Of a DNA stretch of 12,443 nt, positions 1 to 8,399 are shown piece by piece. Under the pieces are notes generated by a model, which was not told the origin of the DNA, searched no databases, and was given only the letters and a program-made list of their open reading frames with translations. The stretch lies in assembly GCA_015229045.1 (NCBI GenBank), contig JADGCJ010000092.1:1-12443 (forward strand), read 5' to 3'. The stretch's first letter is position 1. Every line of letters starts with the position of its first letter. This stretch comes from Magnetococcales bacterium (GTDB lineage Bacteria; Pseudomonadota; Magnetococcia; Magnetococcales; DC0425bin3). Position numbers and translations under genes: made by a program.

Positions 1-86
1 GACAGAGTCCTGGTGGGGTTCGGGGCGAAGCCCTGACAAAGGCTTTCATGTCCAGACCTTTCTTGAGGGGGTACCTGGGCAGTTAC
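1..86. repeat. Left arm of edge inverted repeat
   Basis: Positions 20-74 are the reverse complement of 12389-12443 with only two mismatches (positions 41 and 56). The match continues more weakly to position 86, with one gap and three further mismatches. The arm contains a small GGGC-GAA-GCCC hairpin (about 23-33) and the GAGGGGGTAC segment at 65-74. Bases 1-19 probably belong to the same element, but the right-hand copy is cut off by the window edge and cannot confirm it. The arm ends about 30 bp before the metH start, so it lies within the metH upstream region. The similarity is seen directly; that it is a dispersed genomic element is inferred. Confidence 0.85.
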
Positions 87-102
87 GTTTTTTGCAGTGT
101 TG

Positions 103-109
103 AAAGGAG
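103..109 (+). promoter_or_regulatory. metH ribosome binding site
   Basis: GAAAGGAG-type Shine-Dalgarno sequence (AAGGAG at 104-109) ends five bases before ATG 115. It decides in favour of ATG 115 over the in-frame GTG at 97, which has no such sequence ahead of it. Confidence 0.75.
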
Positions 110-114
110 TCATC

Positions 115-3100
115 ATGCCTGTCCCGTCGTCGCGTTTTGATCATTTCCGGCAATCCCTCACCGAACGGATCTTGATCCTGGACGGGGCGATGGGGACCAT
201 GATCCAGAAGCTGGATCTGGCAGAGACCGATTTTCGTGGCAGCCGCTTTGCCACACATCCGGTGTCGCTCAAGGGCAACAACGATCTGCTGGTCCTCACC
301 CGCCCGGAGATCATTCGCGACCTGCACCGCGCCTACCTGGATGCCGGGGCCGACATCCTCGAAACCAACACCTTCAGCGCCAATGCCGTTTCTCTGGCCG
401 ATTATGGCCTGGCCGAGCTGGTCTACGAACTCAACCGGGCTGCCGCCTCTCTGGCCAGGGAGGTGGCCGACAGCGCGCCCCTTCCGCCGCGTTTTGTGGC
501 GGGTGTTCTGGGTCCGACCAACCGTTGCGCCTCCCTCTCGCCCGAGGTCAACGACCCCGGATTTCGCAATGTCACCTTCGATGCGCTGGTCCACACCTAC
601 CGGGAGGCCGCCCTGGGTCTCCTGGATGGCGGGGCGGATCTGCTCCTGGTGGAGACCGTCTTCGATACCCTGAATTGCAAAGCGGCCCTGTTTGCCATCC
701 TGGAGCTGGCCGAGGAGCGCCAGCAAGAGATCCCCATCATGATCTCGTTCACCATCACCGATAAAAGCGGGCGAACGCTTTCCGGGCAGACGGTCGCGGC
801 CTTCTGGAACTCCGTGGCGCATGCCAGGCCGGTCACCATCGGCCTCAACTGCGCCATGGGCGCCGAACAGTTGCGCCCCTTCGTCCAGGAGTTGGCACGG
901 ATTGCCGATACGCATCTCTCCGTCCACCCCAACGCCGGTCTGCCCAACCCCTTCGGCGGCTACGACGAAACCCCCGCCATGATGGCAGACAAGCTCGGAG
1001 AGTTCGCCCGCTCCGGACTGGTCAATATCGTGGGAGGGTGCTGTGGCACCACACCGGAGCATATTCGCGCCATGGCTGCCGCCGTGCGAGGCATCCCTCC
1101 GCGTTCCATTCCCGCCGTTCCCAGGGAGTGCCGACTGAGCGGACTCGAACCCCTGAACATTGGCGACCGCTCCCTGTTCGTCAATGTCGGTGAACGAACC
1201 AATGTCTCCGGCTCCCGGCGTTTTGCCCGTCTCCTGCGCGATCAGGATCTGGAGGCGGCCATCCAGGTCGCTGCCCAACAGGTGGAGAACGGCGCCCAGA
1301 TCATCGATGTCAACATGGATGATCCGATGCTCGATCCTCGCCAGACAATGGTCACCTTTCTCAATCGGATCGCTGCCGAACCCGATATCAGCCGGGTGCC
1401 GGTGATGGTCGACTCCTCCAGCTGGGAGGTGTTGGAGGCGGGCCTGAAATGTCTGCAAGGCAAGGGGGTGGTCAACTCCATCAGTCTCAAGGAGGGGGAC
1501 GAGATCTTTCTGCGCCAGGCAGGTCTGGCACGCAGACTGGGCGCTGCGGTCGTCGTCATGGCCTTCGATGAACAGGGACAGGCCGACTCCCTCTCGCGGC
1601 GCAAGGAGATCATCACCCGCTCCTATCGTCTTCTCACCGAAAAGGCCGGTTTCCCCCCCGAAGATATTCTGTTCGATCCCAATGTCTTTGCCGTGGCCAC
1701 GGGGATTCCGGCCCATGACCGCTATGCCCTCGATTTCATCGAAGCCACGCGCTGGCTGCGCGACACGTTTCCGCATGCCCTGGTCTCCGGGGGTATCAGC
1801 AATGTCTCCTTCTCTTTCCGGGGCAATGACCCGATGCGCGAGGCGATGCACGCCGTCTTTCTGTTTCATGCCATTCGCGCCGGTCTGAGCATGGGCATTG
1901 TCAACGCCGGTCAGCTTGCCGTCTATGTCGACATTCCACCCCCTCTGCGGGAGCGCATCGAGGATGTCATCCTTTGCCGTCGTCCCGATGCCACGGATCG
2001 CCTTCTGGAGATCGCCGATGCCTTCAAGGGCGAAACCACCGCCCGCGTCAACGATCAGGCGTGGCGCTCCGCCCCGGTCGACGAACGCATCCGCCACGCC
2101 ATGATCAGTGGCATCACCGAGTTCATCGAAACCGACACGGAGGCTGCCCGCCAGGCCGCGGCCCATCCACTCTCCGTGGTGGAAGGCCCCCTCATGGCCG
2201 GCATGAACGCCGTCGGCGAACTCTTCGGCGCCGGCAAGATGTTTCTGCCCCAGGTGGTCAAAAGCGCCAGAGTGATGAAAAAGGCCGTGGGGTACCTCAT
2301 CCCCTACATCGAAGCCGCCAAGGAGCCTGGTACGCTCTCCAAACCCCGTGCCCGGATTCTCATGGCCACCGTCAAGGGGGATGTCCATGACATTGGCAAA
2401 AACATTGTCAAGGTGGTCTTGCAATGCAACAACTATGAGGTGATCGATCTGGGGGTGATGGTGCCGACGGAGATCATTCTCCAGGCGGCCAAGACCCACC
2501 AGGTGGATATGATCGGCCTCTCCGGACTCATCACCCCGTCGCTCGAATACATGATCGAGGTCGCTGCCGGCATGCAACGCCTGGGTATGACCATACCGCT
2601 GCTCATCGGAGGGGCCACCACCTCGCGCATCCACACCGCCGTCAAGATCGCTCCCCGCTATGACGGCCCGGTGTTTCACATCCAGGATGCGTCGCGTGCC
2701 GCCGGGGTGATCGCCGAGATTCTCCATCCCGAACAGCGTCTCTCCCTGGTGGCCGATCTCCGGCTCTCCCAGAAGCGTCTGCGCGATGATCACCAGGCCC
2801 GGCAGGTGCAGGTTCGCCTGGTCCCCCTGGCCGAGGCCCGCGCCAACAAACCACGCCTGGATTGGATCAAGACACCACCTGCTCCCAGGCCCCTCCGGCC
2901 CGGCATCACTGTCCTGCAGGACTACCCCCTGGAATCTTTGCGCAACACCATCGACTGGACACCCTTTTTCCATGTCTGGGAGCTGAAAGGCCGCTATCCG
3001 GGCATCCTGGACAAACACCCCGAGGCGGCAGCTCTTTTCCAGGATGCCCAGGTGTGGCTGGAACGCCTCGTGCGCGACAAACCCTTGCGCGCCCATGGTG

Positions 3101-3795
3101 TGGTCGGGATCTTCCCCGCCAACAGCATCGATGATGACACCATGGCCGTCTATACCGACGAGCAGCGCATCGGCACACGGATCCTGGTTCATACCCTGCG
3201 CCAGCAACTCGAGCACCCCGACGGCCAGCCCTGCCGCGCCCTCGCCGACTGGATCGCCCCCCGCGATACCAACCTGCCGGATTATCTGGGGTTTTTTGCC
3301 GTCACCGCCGGTATCGGCATGGAGGAGCTTGTCAAGCAACTGGAAGAGGAGCGCGATGATTATGGCGCCATCATGGTCAAGGCCCTGGCCGATCGCCTGG
3401 CCGAAGCCTTTGCCGAACACCTCCACGAGCGGGTGCGTCGGGAGTTCTGGGGCTACGCCCCCGACGAAAATCTCGACAACGATGCCCTGATTCGCGAAGC
3501 CTACCAGGGAATCCGGCCCGCCCCCGGCTATCCGGCCTCACCCGAACATGCCGCCAAGAAAGAGCTGTTCGACATTCTGAACGTCACCGCCAACACCGGC
3601 ATCGAACTGACCGAGAGCTTTGCCATGTTGCCGACAGCTTCCATTTGTGGCTACTATTTTTCCCATCCTGACGCTCGTTATTTCAGCGTTGGCAAGATGG
3701 GTCACGATCAGGCCAGAGTTCACGCCGAACGCACCGGACAGTCCCTGGCCACCGTCATCGCCCGCCTGGCACCCCACCTGGATGAGGAGTCTTGA
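115..3795 (+). CDS. metH: Cobalamin-dependent methionine synthase (5-methyltetrahydrofolate--homocysteine methyltransferase)
   Basis: MetH transfers the methyl group of 5-methyltetrahydrofolate to homocysteine through methylcobalamin in the cytoplasm, making methionine. The 1226-residue product is the usual full length. In order it shows: a homocysteine-binding barrel (about 12-328) with zinc ligands C246 in LNCAMG and C309/C310 in GGCCGTTP; a pterin-binding domain (about 353-610, beginning near [12 protein letters not shown]); a cobalamin cap region (about 650-740); a B12-binding Rossmann domain with DVHDIG (756-761), whose H758 is the lower cobalt ligand; and the C-terminal AdoMet-binding reactivation domain (about 920-1215) with the RPAPGYP motif near 1134-1140. 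All key residues are present, so it should be active. ATG 115 is chosen over GTG 97 because of AAGGAG five bases upstream. No SAM riboswitch is recognisable in the 114 bases upstream. A cysteine-rich lipoprotein gene follows at once. Confidence 0.97.
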   Translation: MPVPSSRFDHFRQSLTERILILDGAMGTMIQKLDLAETDFRGSRFATHPVSLKGNNDLLVLTRPEIIRDLHRAYLDAGADILETNTFSANAVSLADYGLAELVYELNRAAASLAREVADSAPLPPRFVAGVLGPTNRCASLSPEVNDPGFRNVTFDALVHTYREAALGLLDGGADLLLVETVFDTLNCKAALFAILELAEERQQEIPIMISFTITDKSGRTLSGQTVAAFWNSVAHARPVTIGLNCAMGAEQLRPFVQELARIADTHLSVHPNAGLPNPFGGYDETPAMMADKLGEFARSGLVNIVGGCCGTTPEHIRAMAAAVRGIPPRSIPAVPRECRLSGLEPLNIGDRSLFVNVGERTNVSGSRRFARLLRDQDLEAAIQVAAQQVENGAQIIDVNMDDPMLDPRQTMVTFLNRIAAEPDISRVPVMVDSSSWEVLEAGLKCLQGKGVVNSISLKEGDEIFLRQAGLARRLGAAVVVMAFDEQGQADSLSRRKEIITRSYRLLTEKAGFPPEDILFDPNVFAVATGIPAHDRYALDFIEATRWLRDTFPHALVSGGISNVSFSFRGNDPMREAMHAVFLFHAIRAGLSMGIVNAGQLAVYVDIPPPLRERIEDVILCRRPDATDRLLEIADAFKGETTARVNDQAWRSAPVDERIRHAMISGITEFIETDTEAARQAAAHPLSVVEGPLMAGMNAVGELFGAGKMFLPQVVKSARVMKKAVGYLIPYIEAAKEPGTLSKPRARILMATVKGDVHDIGKNIVKVVLQCNNYEVIDLGVMVPTEIILQAAKTHQVDMIGLSGLITPSLEYMIEVAAGMQRLGMTIPLLIGGATTSRIHTAVKIAPRYDGPVFHIQDASRAAGVIAEILHPEQRLSLVADLRLSQKRLRDDHQARQVQVRLVPLAEARANKPRLDWIKTPPAPRPLRPGITVLQDYPLESLRNTIDWTPFFHVWELKGRYPGILDKHPEAAALFQDAQVWLERLVRDKPLRAHGVVGIFPANSIDDDTMAVYTDEQRIGTRILVHTLRQQLEHPDGQPCRALADWIAPRDTNLPDYLGFFAVTAGIGMEELVKQLEEERDDYGAIMVKALADRLAEAFAEHLHERVRREFWGYAPDENLDNDALIREAYQGIRPAPGYPASPEHAAKKELFDILNVTANTGIELTESFAMLPTASICGYYFSHPDARYFSVGKMGHDQARVHAERTGQSLATVIARLAPHLDEES
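3784..3789 (+). promoter_or_regulatory. Ribosome binding site for the lipoprotein gene
   Basis: GAGGAG lies inside the last codons of metH, eight bases before GTG 3798. It favours GTG 3798 over TTG 3792, which would be only two bases from it, and implies translation coupled to metH. Confidence 0.5.
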
Positions 3796-3797
3796 CT

Positions 3798-4184
3798 GTG
3801 TTGTGCAAAACCCTGATGAGGTACCTGATCATGCTGCCCGCCGCCATTTTATGGCTGGGGGGTTGCCAGACTGTCCGCTACGACATGACCCCTCCGTCGA
3901 CAGAGGGGGGCCGGGCTTGCGTGACACAATGTGCCGCGATACGCGAAACCTGCCGGGGCAATGCCATCCTGCGCGCCAATGGCGAGCGGGAAGAGTGCGA
4001 ACATCAGTCGAAACAGGCCCTGCGTCTCTGCCTCGCCAACGCCGATAACAAGGAAAAGAAAAGTAAATGCGAAAAAGAGAAAAGCAGCTGCTGGAGCAGC
4101 AAAAGCAGCTCCCACTGCGAAGGTGAGTATCGGACCTGCTACAGGCAGTGCGGCGGCACAGTGACCAAGGTCATCACCGAGTGA
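3798..4184 (+). CDS. Small cysteine-rich putative lipoprotein, function unknown
   Basis: Not a family I recognise. From GTG 3798 the product is 128 residues. A positively charged N-terminus (K4, R8) and a hydrophobic stretch (9-20) lead into LGGC, a good lipobox that would make C23 the lipidated residue. The mature part is hydrophilic and lysine/serine-rich, with ten more cysteines at 41, 45, 52, 67, 78, 91, 98, 107, 114 and 118. An even number suggests disulfides in an oxidising compartment, so a periplasm-facing outer-membrane lipoprotein is the simplest inference. The first three cysteines (spacing 3 then 6) mirror the last three (6 then 3). The gene starts two bases after the metH stop and is probably co-transcribed with it. 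A functional link to methionine synthesis is not evident. Alternative in-frame starts are TTG 3792, TTG 3801 and ATG 3816; all keep the lipobox. Confidence 0.75.
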   Translation: MLCKTLMRYLIMLPAAILWLGGCQTVRYDMTPPSTEGGRACVTQCAAIRETCRGNAILRANGEREECEHQSKQALRLCLANADNKEKKSKCEKEKSSCWSSKSSSHCEGEYRTCYRQCGGTVTKVITE

Positions 4185-4188
4185 GACC

Positions 4189-4206
4189 TGCAAAACGTAT
4201 TTTGCA
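4189..4206. terminator. Weak hairpin between convergent genes
   Basis: TGCAAAA-CGTA-TTTTGCA is a perfect 7-bp inverted repeat with a 4-base loop, placed five bases after the lipoprotein stop and 17 bases before the stop of the convergent hydrolase gene. The stem is AT-rich and there is no strong T-run after it, so termination in either direction is only a possibility. Its first half resembles the CTGCAAAAAACGTA seen on the minus strand next to the left edge repeat. Confidence 0.3.
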
Positions 4207-4223
4207 AGACGTTCTGGGAGGCC

Positions 4224-4853
4224 TCAGCCATTGAGAAACGGATTATGCCGACGCTCCCGGCCAATGGTGGTATCGGGGCCATGACCCGGATAACAGGCAA
4301 GATCGTCGGGAAGCGCCAGAACCCTCTCTTTCAACGAGCGGATCAGTTGCTTGTGGTTGCCACCGGGCAGATCGGTGCGACCGATGGAACCGGCAAAAAG
4401 GGTGTCCCCCACGGCCATGCCGCCCGACCAACGCAGACACACCCCGCCCGGAGTGTGCCCTGGTGTGTGAATGACCTCCAGGGTCAGGCCAGGAAATGCC
4501 AGGATCTCGCCATCGACGAAGGTGCGATCGATCCGTGGCACCGGACCAAAAGGCATCCCCCAGAATGCGGCATGGGAAGGGGCCTGCTCGACCAGCTCCC
4601 GCTCCTCGGGATGGATCCAAAACTCGCAACCCGTCGCCTGCTGCAAACCGGCCACCCCGCCAATATGGTCAAAATGGGCATGGGTGTTGACAATGTGGGT
4701 CAGCCGAAGGCCCAACCCCTTCAACCGCGCCAGCAGTTTTTGGGCATCACCGCCCGGATCGATCAAAACAGCCGTGCCATCGTCACGCGATCCCAACAGC
4801 TGGCAGTTGACAAGCAACGGGCCGGTTTCCACAATCTCATGAATCAGGCTCAT
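4224..4853 (-). CDS. Metallo-beta-lactamase-fold hydrolase, glyoxalase II-like (YcbL type)
   Basis: A 209-residue cytoplasmic metallohydrolase of the MBL superfamily. The metal-binding set is complete: THAHFDH (H58, H60, D62, H63), TPGHTPG (H133), GDTLF (D150) and YPGHGPDT (H191). The GRTDLPGG segment at 158-165 and the short length without the C-terminal helical domain of classical glyoxalase II match the YcbL/GloB-like subgroup, which cleaves S-acylglutathione-type thioesters in tested members; the substrate here is not determined. The start is placed at ATG 4853 (MSLIHEIVETG), with a purine-rich AGAAGAGA upstream. It overlaps the end of the WGR gene by 17 bp, so the two are likely one transcript with coupled translation. 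An upstream in-frame extension would run deep into the WGR gene and adds no conserved sequence. Confidence 0.9.
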   Translation of the reverse strand: MSLIHEIVETGPLLVNCQLLGSRDDGTAVLIDPGGDAQKLLARLKGLGLRLTHIVNTHAHFDHIGGVAGLQQATGCEFWIHPEERELVEQAPSHAAFWGMPFGPVPRIDRTFVDGEILAFPGLTLEVIHTPGHTPGGVCLRWSGGMAVGDTLFAGSIGRTDLPGGNHKQLIRSLKERVLALPDDLACYPGHGPDTTIGRERRHNPFLNG

Positions 4854-5136
4854 CGGATCTCTTCTCCGTTTTGATGAAAGGGGCCAGGGAGGCTTTGATG
4901 CCTTCCTGCATGACCACACTGTACCCCTCACGGGTCAGCCGGTCACGCAGATCCTGCAGGGAGGTCAGGGCGTCCTGCAGCTCGTCGTGGGGCGTCTTGC
5001 GCAGGGTGCCGGGAGATCCGGCCCGTCCCCACTCCCGGATCACATGCCAGCGACCCCACAAATCCGGCTGGATCTGGATGGAATAAAACGTGATGAGGTC
5101 CGTGGCCGGATTCAAGCGTTGCAAATAGACCTTCAT
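4837..5136 (-). CDS. Small WGR-domain protein
   Basis: A 99-residue protein that is almost entirely a WGR domain: an N-terminal strand (MKVYLQRLNP), then GRWHVIREWGRAG at 28-40 with the name-giving W36-G37-R38, followed by a helical part (about 50-72) and a hydrophilic tail. WGR domains occur in PARPs, in bacterial MolR-type regulators and as stand-alone bacterial proteins; a nucleic-acid-binding role is known for PARP WGR domains but is only an inference here. ATG 5136 is used because the domain starts there; its Shine-Dalgarno sequence is poor (GAGAGA about 10 bases further upstream), and TTG codons two and three codons earlier are alternatives. It is first of a two-gene unit with the MBL hydrolase and is divergent from the JAMM peptidase gene, with 39 bp between starts. 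Confidence 0.85.
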   Translation of the reverse strand: MKVYLQRLNPATDLITFYSIQIQPDLWGRWHVIREWGRAGSPGTLRKTPHDELQDALTSLQDLRDRLTREGYSVVMQEGIKASLAPFIKTEKRSDEPDS

Positions 5137-5163
5137 GGGCAACAATTCTCTCGCGTCGAAGCT

Positions 5164-5170
5164 GGAGGGG
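5164..5170 (+). promoter_or_regulatory. Ribosome binding site for the JAMM peptidase gene
   Basis: GGAGGGG ends five bases before ATG 5176, a strong Shine-Dalgarno match that fixes this start. Longer in-frame versions reaching back to 4987 would run antisense through the WGR gene. Confidence 0.7.
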
Positions 5171-5175
5171 CCAAC

Positions 5176-5589
5176 ATGTGGACCATACCAAGAAGCGTCG
5201 TCAATCATATCCTGGGACACGCCCAACGCACAGCCCCCTTGGAGTGCGTGGGTATCCTATCCGGAAACGGCCGCCTGGTCACAGGCTGGCACCCTCTGCC
5301 CAACCTGCACAAGGATCCCCGCCGATTTCTTGCCGATCCCGAGGCACAAATCACCCTCTTTCGGGAGCTGCGCACGGCCGACCGCGAGGTGGTGGCCATC
5401 TATCACAGTCACCCCACCGGACCCCTCGCGCCCTCGCACGATGACCTGGCCCAGACGGCCTACCCTGACGCCCTCTATCTGATCGTCTCCCTGGAAACCC
5501 GGGGCTGCCTCGAACTGGGAGGGTTTTTGCTGCGCGACGGCCACGCCGAACCCCAGGAGATTGGCATCGTCGAAGATGGATCGCTCTGA
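5176..5589 (+). CDS. JAMM/MPN+ zinc metallopeptidase (Mov34/MPN/PAD-1, Prok-JAB type)
   Basis: A 137-residue single-domain JAMM isopeptidase. The catalytic set is intact: E23 in PLECVGIL, then HSHPTGPLAPSHDD with H77, H79, S87 and D90, which is the H-x-H-x7-S-x2-D zinc motif. Stand-alone bacterial members include the mycobacterial enzyme (Mec) that releases cysteine from the carrier protein CysO; others process ThiS/MoaD-like ubiquitin-fold proteins. Such a role is possible here, but no ThiS/MoaD/CysO-like gene, E1-like gene or cysteine synthase lies in the window, so the partner is unknown. The gene is divergent from the WGR gene, and its promoter must overlap that gene; TTGCAA (5119-5124) and AACAAT (5141-5146) are a weak -35/-10 pair. 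It ends 18 bp from the convergent stop of the AsmA gene, with no terminator between. Confidence 0.93.
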   Translation: MWTIPRSVVNHILGHAQRTAPLECVGILSGNGRLVTGWHPLPNLHKDPRRFLADPEAQITLFRELRTADREVVAIYHSHPTGPLAPSHDDLAQTAYPDALYLIVSLETRGCLELGGFLLRDGHAEPQEIGIVEDGSL

Positions 5590-5607
5590 ACGGGAGCCAC
5601 GATCGAA

Positions 5608-8115
5608 TCAAAACGGCAACAGCTTTTTCAGGGGTGTGCCGAGCTGTTTTTCCAGTTTGTGCATTTTTTCCTGAATCTTCGGGTCTTGCAGCTTTTCTCC
5701 CAGTTTATTGCCCACTTTGTCCATGGCCTTGGTACGCAGGGCCGACTCCAGCAGTCTGGCCAAATCCACCCGGATGGCCGGTTGACGGAACCCCCCCGTC
5801 AAATGGATCGGGATGTCAAATCCTTGTAAATCCTTGGCGGTAGGGTCGATCTCCTCCAGAGCGGGAAGGATGCGTGCCTTGATGCCGTAGTCCATCTGCT
5901 GCCGGACCAGATCAAACTGCCCGGCACCTTGCAGATTGAGCACTCTGGAAACGGCTTGCAAATCCTGATTGTCCGCCACGCCGTTGCGCAACGTTGCCGA
6001 GGCCGTCAGCTCCGTGAAGGGGGTTTTGCCCCTGTCCGCCGGAAGCGAAGCCACCGGACGCTGCTTCAAGGCAGCATAGGCGGTCAGGATGCGGTTCTCC
6101 AGGTCGATCCCTTCCAAGGCGCCGTCATGCACGACGAGTTGCAGGGTGCCACTCAGGGTTTTTCGCCAGGCGTCGCCGGGGGCAAGGCGGGCCTCAAGTC
6201 GTATTTGACCATCGGCCCGCCCGCTGACGGGTTGCGGATGGCCAGTCTCGCGCAACAAAAGACCCACATCGATCCCCTTCAGGGCAAGCCTGCCCATACG
6301 CAAAAGGGGTTCCTGGTCATGCAGATCCAGCTGGGTCTGGGTCTCCACGCTGCCACCATACAACTGCGTCCGCAAAGGTTCGACCTTGACCACTCCCTGC
6401 CCAACGATGAGGGTCATGTCGGTCCCGGTCAATTTGACTCCCTGCACCTTGAACTGGTCCACCTGCACCTTGCCCTGGATATCCCCCTTGGCCACAAGAG
6501 ATGGTGGAGCCGATTGTGCAGTACCGGTTGCCGCATGGAGCTGCTCCGAGTCATACGCGTCCGACTCTTCGGCCCGCGCGTCGCCGCCCCTGCCAACCTG
6601 CCCTTCGAGCTGATCATCCTCCTCGGATTCGAGGTCGGACTGATCCTGGACACCTGCACCAGGCACGGCGGTCATGTCGTCTCGTTTTTGGGGGGGCCTG
6701 CCCTTGTCCGCCGTCTCCCCCTGAGCGTGAGTGAGCTGATAGCGATCAGCATCCATCTGGTCCACATGCAGGTTGAAACGAACGACCGGATTCTGGAAAT
6801 GGTCAACCTGCAACGTGCCCGTCAAGTGGGTATCATCCAAACGTCCCTTGATCCCGGTCAGGGCCAGGTGATCCGGACCGGCTTGGAGTGTCGTTTCCAG
6901 GGAGGCGGTGCGCATCACCTTGGGATCCTGGAACATCAGGGAAGAGTGACCCAGACGTTGCAGCACCACCTGAGGCACAAACTCAGCCGCCGTCAGGAGC
7001 GACTTGAACTCCGGCTTGTGCATGATGTCGCGACCATCCAGGGTTCCCCGAACCTGCACATGATCCAGGAGTGTCAGGCGCACATCGGCCATCTGCAGGC
7101 TCTCTGCCGCCCAATCCATTGTCATGTCACCCGATAGTTTCAGGTTGAGGACCGCCGTGGATTTTCCTCCCTCCTGGGCATCCATCCTGAGTTCGGTTTT
7201 GTCGGTCCGCAGGGTTTTTCGCAGCAAGTCGGCCTGGATCTCGGTATGCAAAACGGCTTGCAGGTTCTCCACCATCGGCAGATCATTGCCGGTAACGGTG
7301 AGTTTGATCTGCGTATTTCTGGCCTGCACACTCCCTTTGGCATCATCCCAGAGCAACTCCGTCGCCAGACTCGCCGAACCGGCCAGCTCCGGGCTGGCGA
7401 GGCTCCACTCCGTCTCGATATCGCCACGCACAGGCTGACCGGCACGTATGGAACCCACCCTGATGGTCAACTCTTCCAAAGCCAGACTGTTGTCCGTGGC
7501 ATCATCCTGATAACGCAGGGCAGCACCCGTGATATCGATGCCATCCACCGTCAGGGCCGCGACGGTCAAAAGGGCCGCCCCCTCCTTGCCAGGCGACGCC
7601 GGGGGGGTGGTCGCGTCCGATGGTACGGAAACAACCTCGGTCACGGACCGGGTTTGATCCAACAGGGAGCGGGTTGGTGAGGCCGGGGATCCTCTCCCCC
7701 GGCCCGCCAGGGTCTCCTGGATGCCGGACCAGTTGCCCCGTCCTGCCCGATCACGCGCCAGATTGAGATAAAGCCCCTGTATGGTGACCCTGTCCACTTC
7801 AAGGCGATGCTGTAACAAAGGCAGCAGTTTGACCTTGACGCCAATCTCCTCGATCTCCGCGATGGGATCCAAACCGAATGAAGGATCGTTGGCGAGGGTG
7901 GCATCCGCGATCTTGAAGCCGATCCAGGGATAGAAGGTCAAGACGACCCCCCCCCGGATCATCAGCAGCCGACCTGTATGCCTCTCCACCCAATCGGCAA
8001 TCTGGCTCTTCGCCCGGTCGGGTGAGAGCATGCTGGAAGCCACCAGGAGCAGACCCCCGGCAACAATGCCCAATATCAGGAAAACAATAAGTAATTTCTT
8101 GGCTGACCCACTCAT
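5608..8115 (-). CDS. AsmA-family envelope protein
   Basis: An 835-residue protein of the AsmA family, which in E. coli includes AsmA, TamB and YhdP; members are inner-membrane-anchored periplasmic proteins linked to outer-membrane biogenesis and phospholipid transport. One transmembrane helix is seen at about 8-29, followed by the typical AsmA N-terminal part (about 33-130) with the MIRGGVVLTFYPWIGF segment and DATLAND. A long beta-rich region follows, and the AsmA C-terminal domain (about 545-795) contains LYGGSVET, GTLQLVVHDGALEGIDL and FDIPIHLTGGFRQPAIRVDL. An acidic, low-complexity stretch (about 463-540) separates the two halves. The C-terminus (about 798-832) is a charged amphipathic helix. 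Start ATG 8115 has AGGAG five bases upstream. It is monocistronic as far as the window shows, and is divergent from the GT-C/TPR gene across an AT-rich spacer. Confidence 0.9.
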   Translation of the reverse strand: MSGSAKKLLIVFLILGIVAGGLLLVASSMLSPDRAKSQIADWVERHTGRLLMIRGGVVLTFYPWIGFKIADATLANDPSFGLDPIAEIEEIGVKVKLLPLLQHRLEVDRVTIQGLYLNLARDRAGRGNWSGIQETLAGRGRGSPASPTRSLLDQTRSVTEVVSVPSDATTPPASPGKEGAALLTVAALTVDGIDITGAALRYQDDATDNSLALEELTIRVGSIRAGQPVRGDIETEWSLASPELAGSASLATELLWDDAKGSVQARNTQIKLTVTGNDLPMVENLQAVLHTEIQADLLRKTLRTDKTELRMDAQEGGKSTAVLNLKLSGDMTMDWAAESLQMADVRLTLLDHVQVRGTLDGRDIMHKPEFKSLLTAAEFVPQVVLQRLGHSSLMFQDPKVMRTASLETTLQAGPDHLALTGIKGRLDDTHLTGTLQVDHFQNPVVRFNLHVDQMDADRYQLTHAQGETADKGRPPQKRDDMTAVPGAGVQDQSDLESEEDDQLEGQVGRGGDARAEESDAYDSEQLHAATGTAQSAPPSLVAKGDIQGKVQVDQFKVQGVKLTGTDMTLIVGQGVVKVEPLRTQLYGGSVETQTQLDLHDQEPLLRMGRLALKGIDVGLLLRETGHPQPVSGRADGQIRLEARLAPGDAWRKTLSGTLQLVVHDGALEGIDLENRILTAYAALKQRPVASLPADRGKTPFTELTASATLRNGVADNQDLQAVSRVLNLQGAGQFDLVRQQMDYGIKARILPALEEIDPTAKDLQGFDIPIHLTGGFRQPAIRVDLARLLESALRTKAMDKVGNKLGEKLQDPKIQEKMHKLEKQLGTPLKKLLPF

Positions 8116-8399
8116 GATGGCTCCTGCCCACCAATCATCCCTGCAAGCACACACCGCACCCACCAGCACGATGGCTGCTCACGATCCAACTCTGCATGGG
8201 CGGGGAAAGCCTCCCTCCACCCTTCAGCCATGAGAGTCGCTGCGCGATTTTCACGACAAGGGACCGGCAGCCCTCCCCTTTGAGATACCTCATTAAACCT
8301 GTTTATTTCAATGATAAATCAGAATCGGGACGGAGTGTTTTTCTTTAAATTATTTGATTTTTTGGCTATTTTCGGACAGATTTCCCAATTCTCTTCGGA
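8116..8399. promoter_or_regulatory. Divergent AT-rich spacer between asmA-like and GT-C/TPR genes
   Basis: This 284-bp gap holds no convincing gene. From about 8283 onward it is strikingly AT-rich compared with its surroundings, as expected of divergent promoters. On the minus strand, TTTAAT (8297-8292) is a good -10 candidate for the AsmA gene. On the plus strand, TTGAGA (8280-8285) and TTTATT (8302-8307) are a weak -35/-10 pair, spacing 16. Two small dyads lie here: TGAGATACCTCA (8281-8292, 10 of 12 bases symmetrical) and TTTAT-N7-ATAAA (8302-8318). Which, if any, is an operator cannot be told by reading. The 8116-8230 part holds the AsmA gene's ribosome binding site and otherwise shows nothing. 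Confidence 0.4.
8121..8125 (-). promoter_or_regulatory. Ribosome binding site for the AsmA-family gene
   Basis: AGGAG on the minus strand, five bases before ATG 8115. It supports that start over a GTG/TTG-initiated extension to about 8169, which would add 18 residues ahead of the membrane helix. Confidence 0.7.

Noticed and set aside
1..114. SAM or cobalamin riboswitch ahead of metH
   Set aside because: The region is largely the edge repeat; no B12-box-like conserved sequence or SAM riboswitch core is recognisable, and there is too little room between the repeat and the ribosome binding site.
46..3426. A 1126-codon open frame antisense to metH
   Set aside because: Its codons are exact reverse complements of metH codons, so its stops correspond to sense TTA, CTA and TCA. 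metH simply avoids these rare codons over this stretch; the first TCA appears at 3538. The antisense protein shows no family motif.
4245..4874. A 209-codon plus-strand frame opposite the MBL hydrolase
   Set aside because: The minus strand carries the complete THAHFDH metal-binding set and the other MBL motifs; the plus-strand translation is a shadow without recognisable features.
5929..7137. A 402-codon open frame antisense to the AsmA-family gene
   Set aside because: It shares codon boundaries with the AsmA gene and has the same rare-codon explanation; the sense strand has clear AsmA motifs, a membrane helix and a ribosome binding site.
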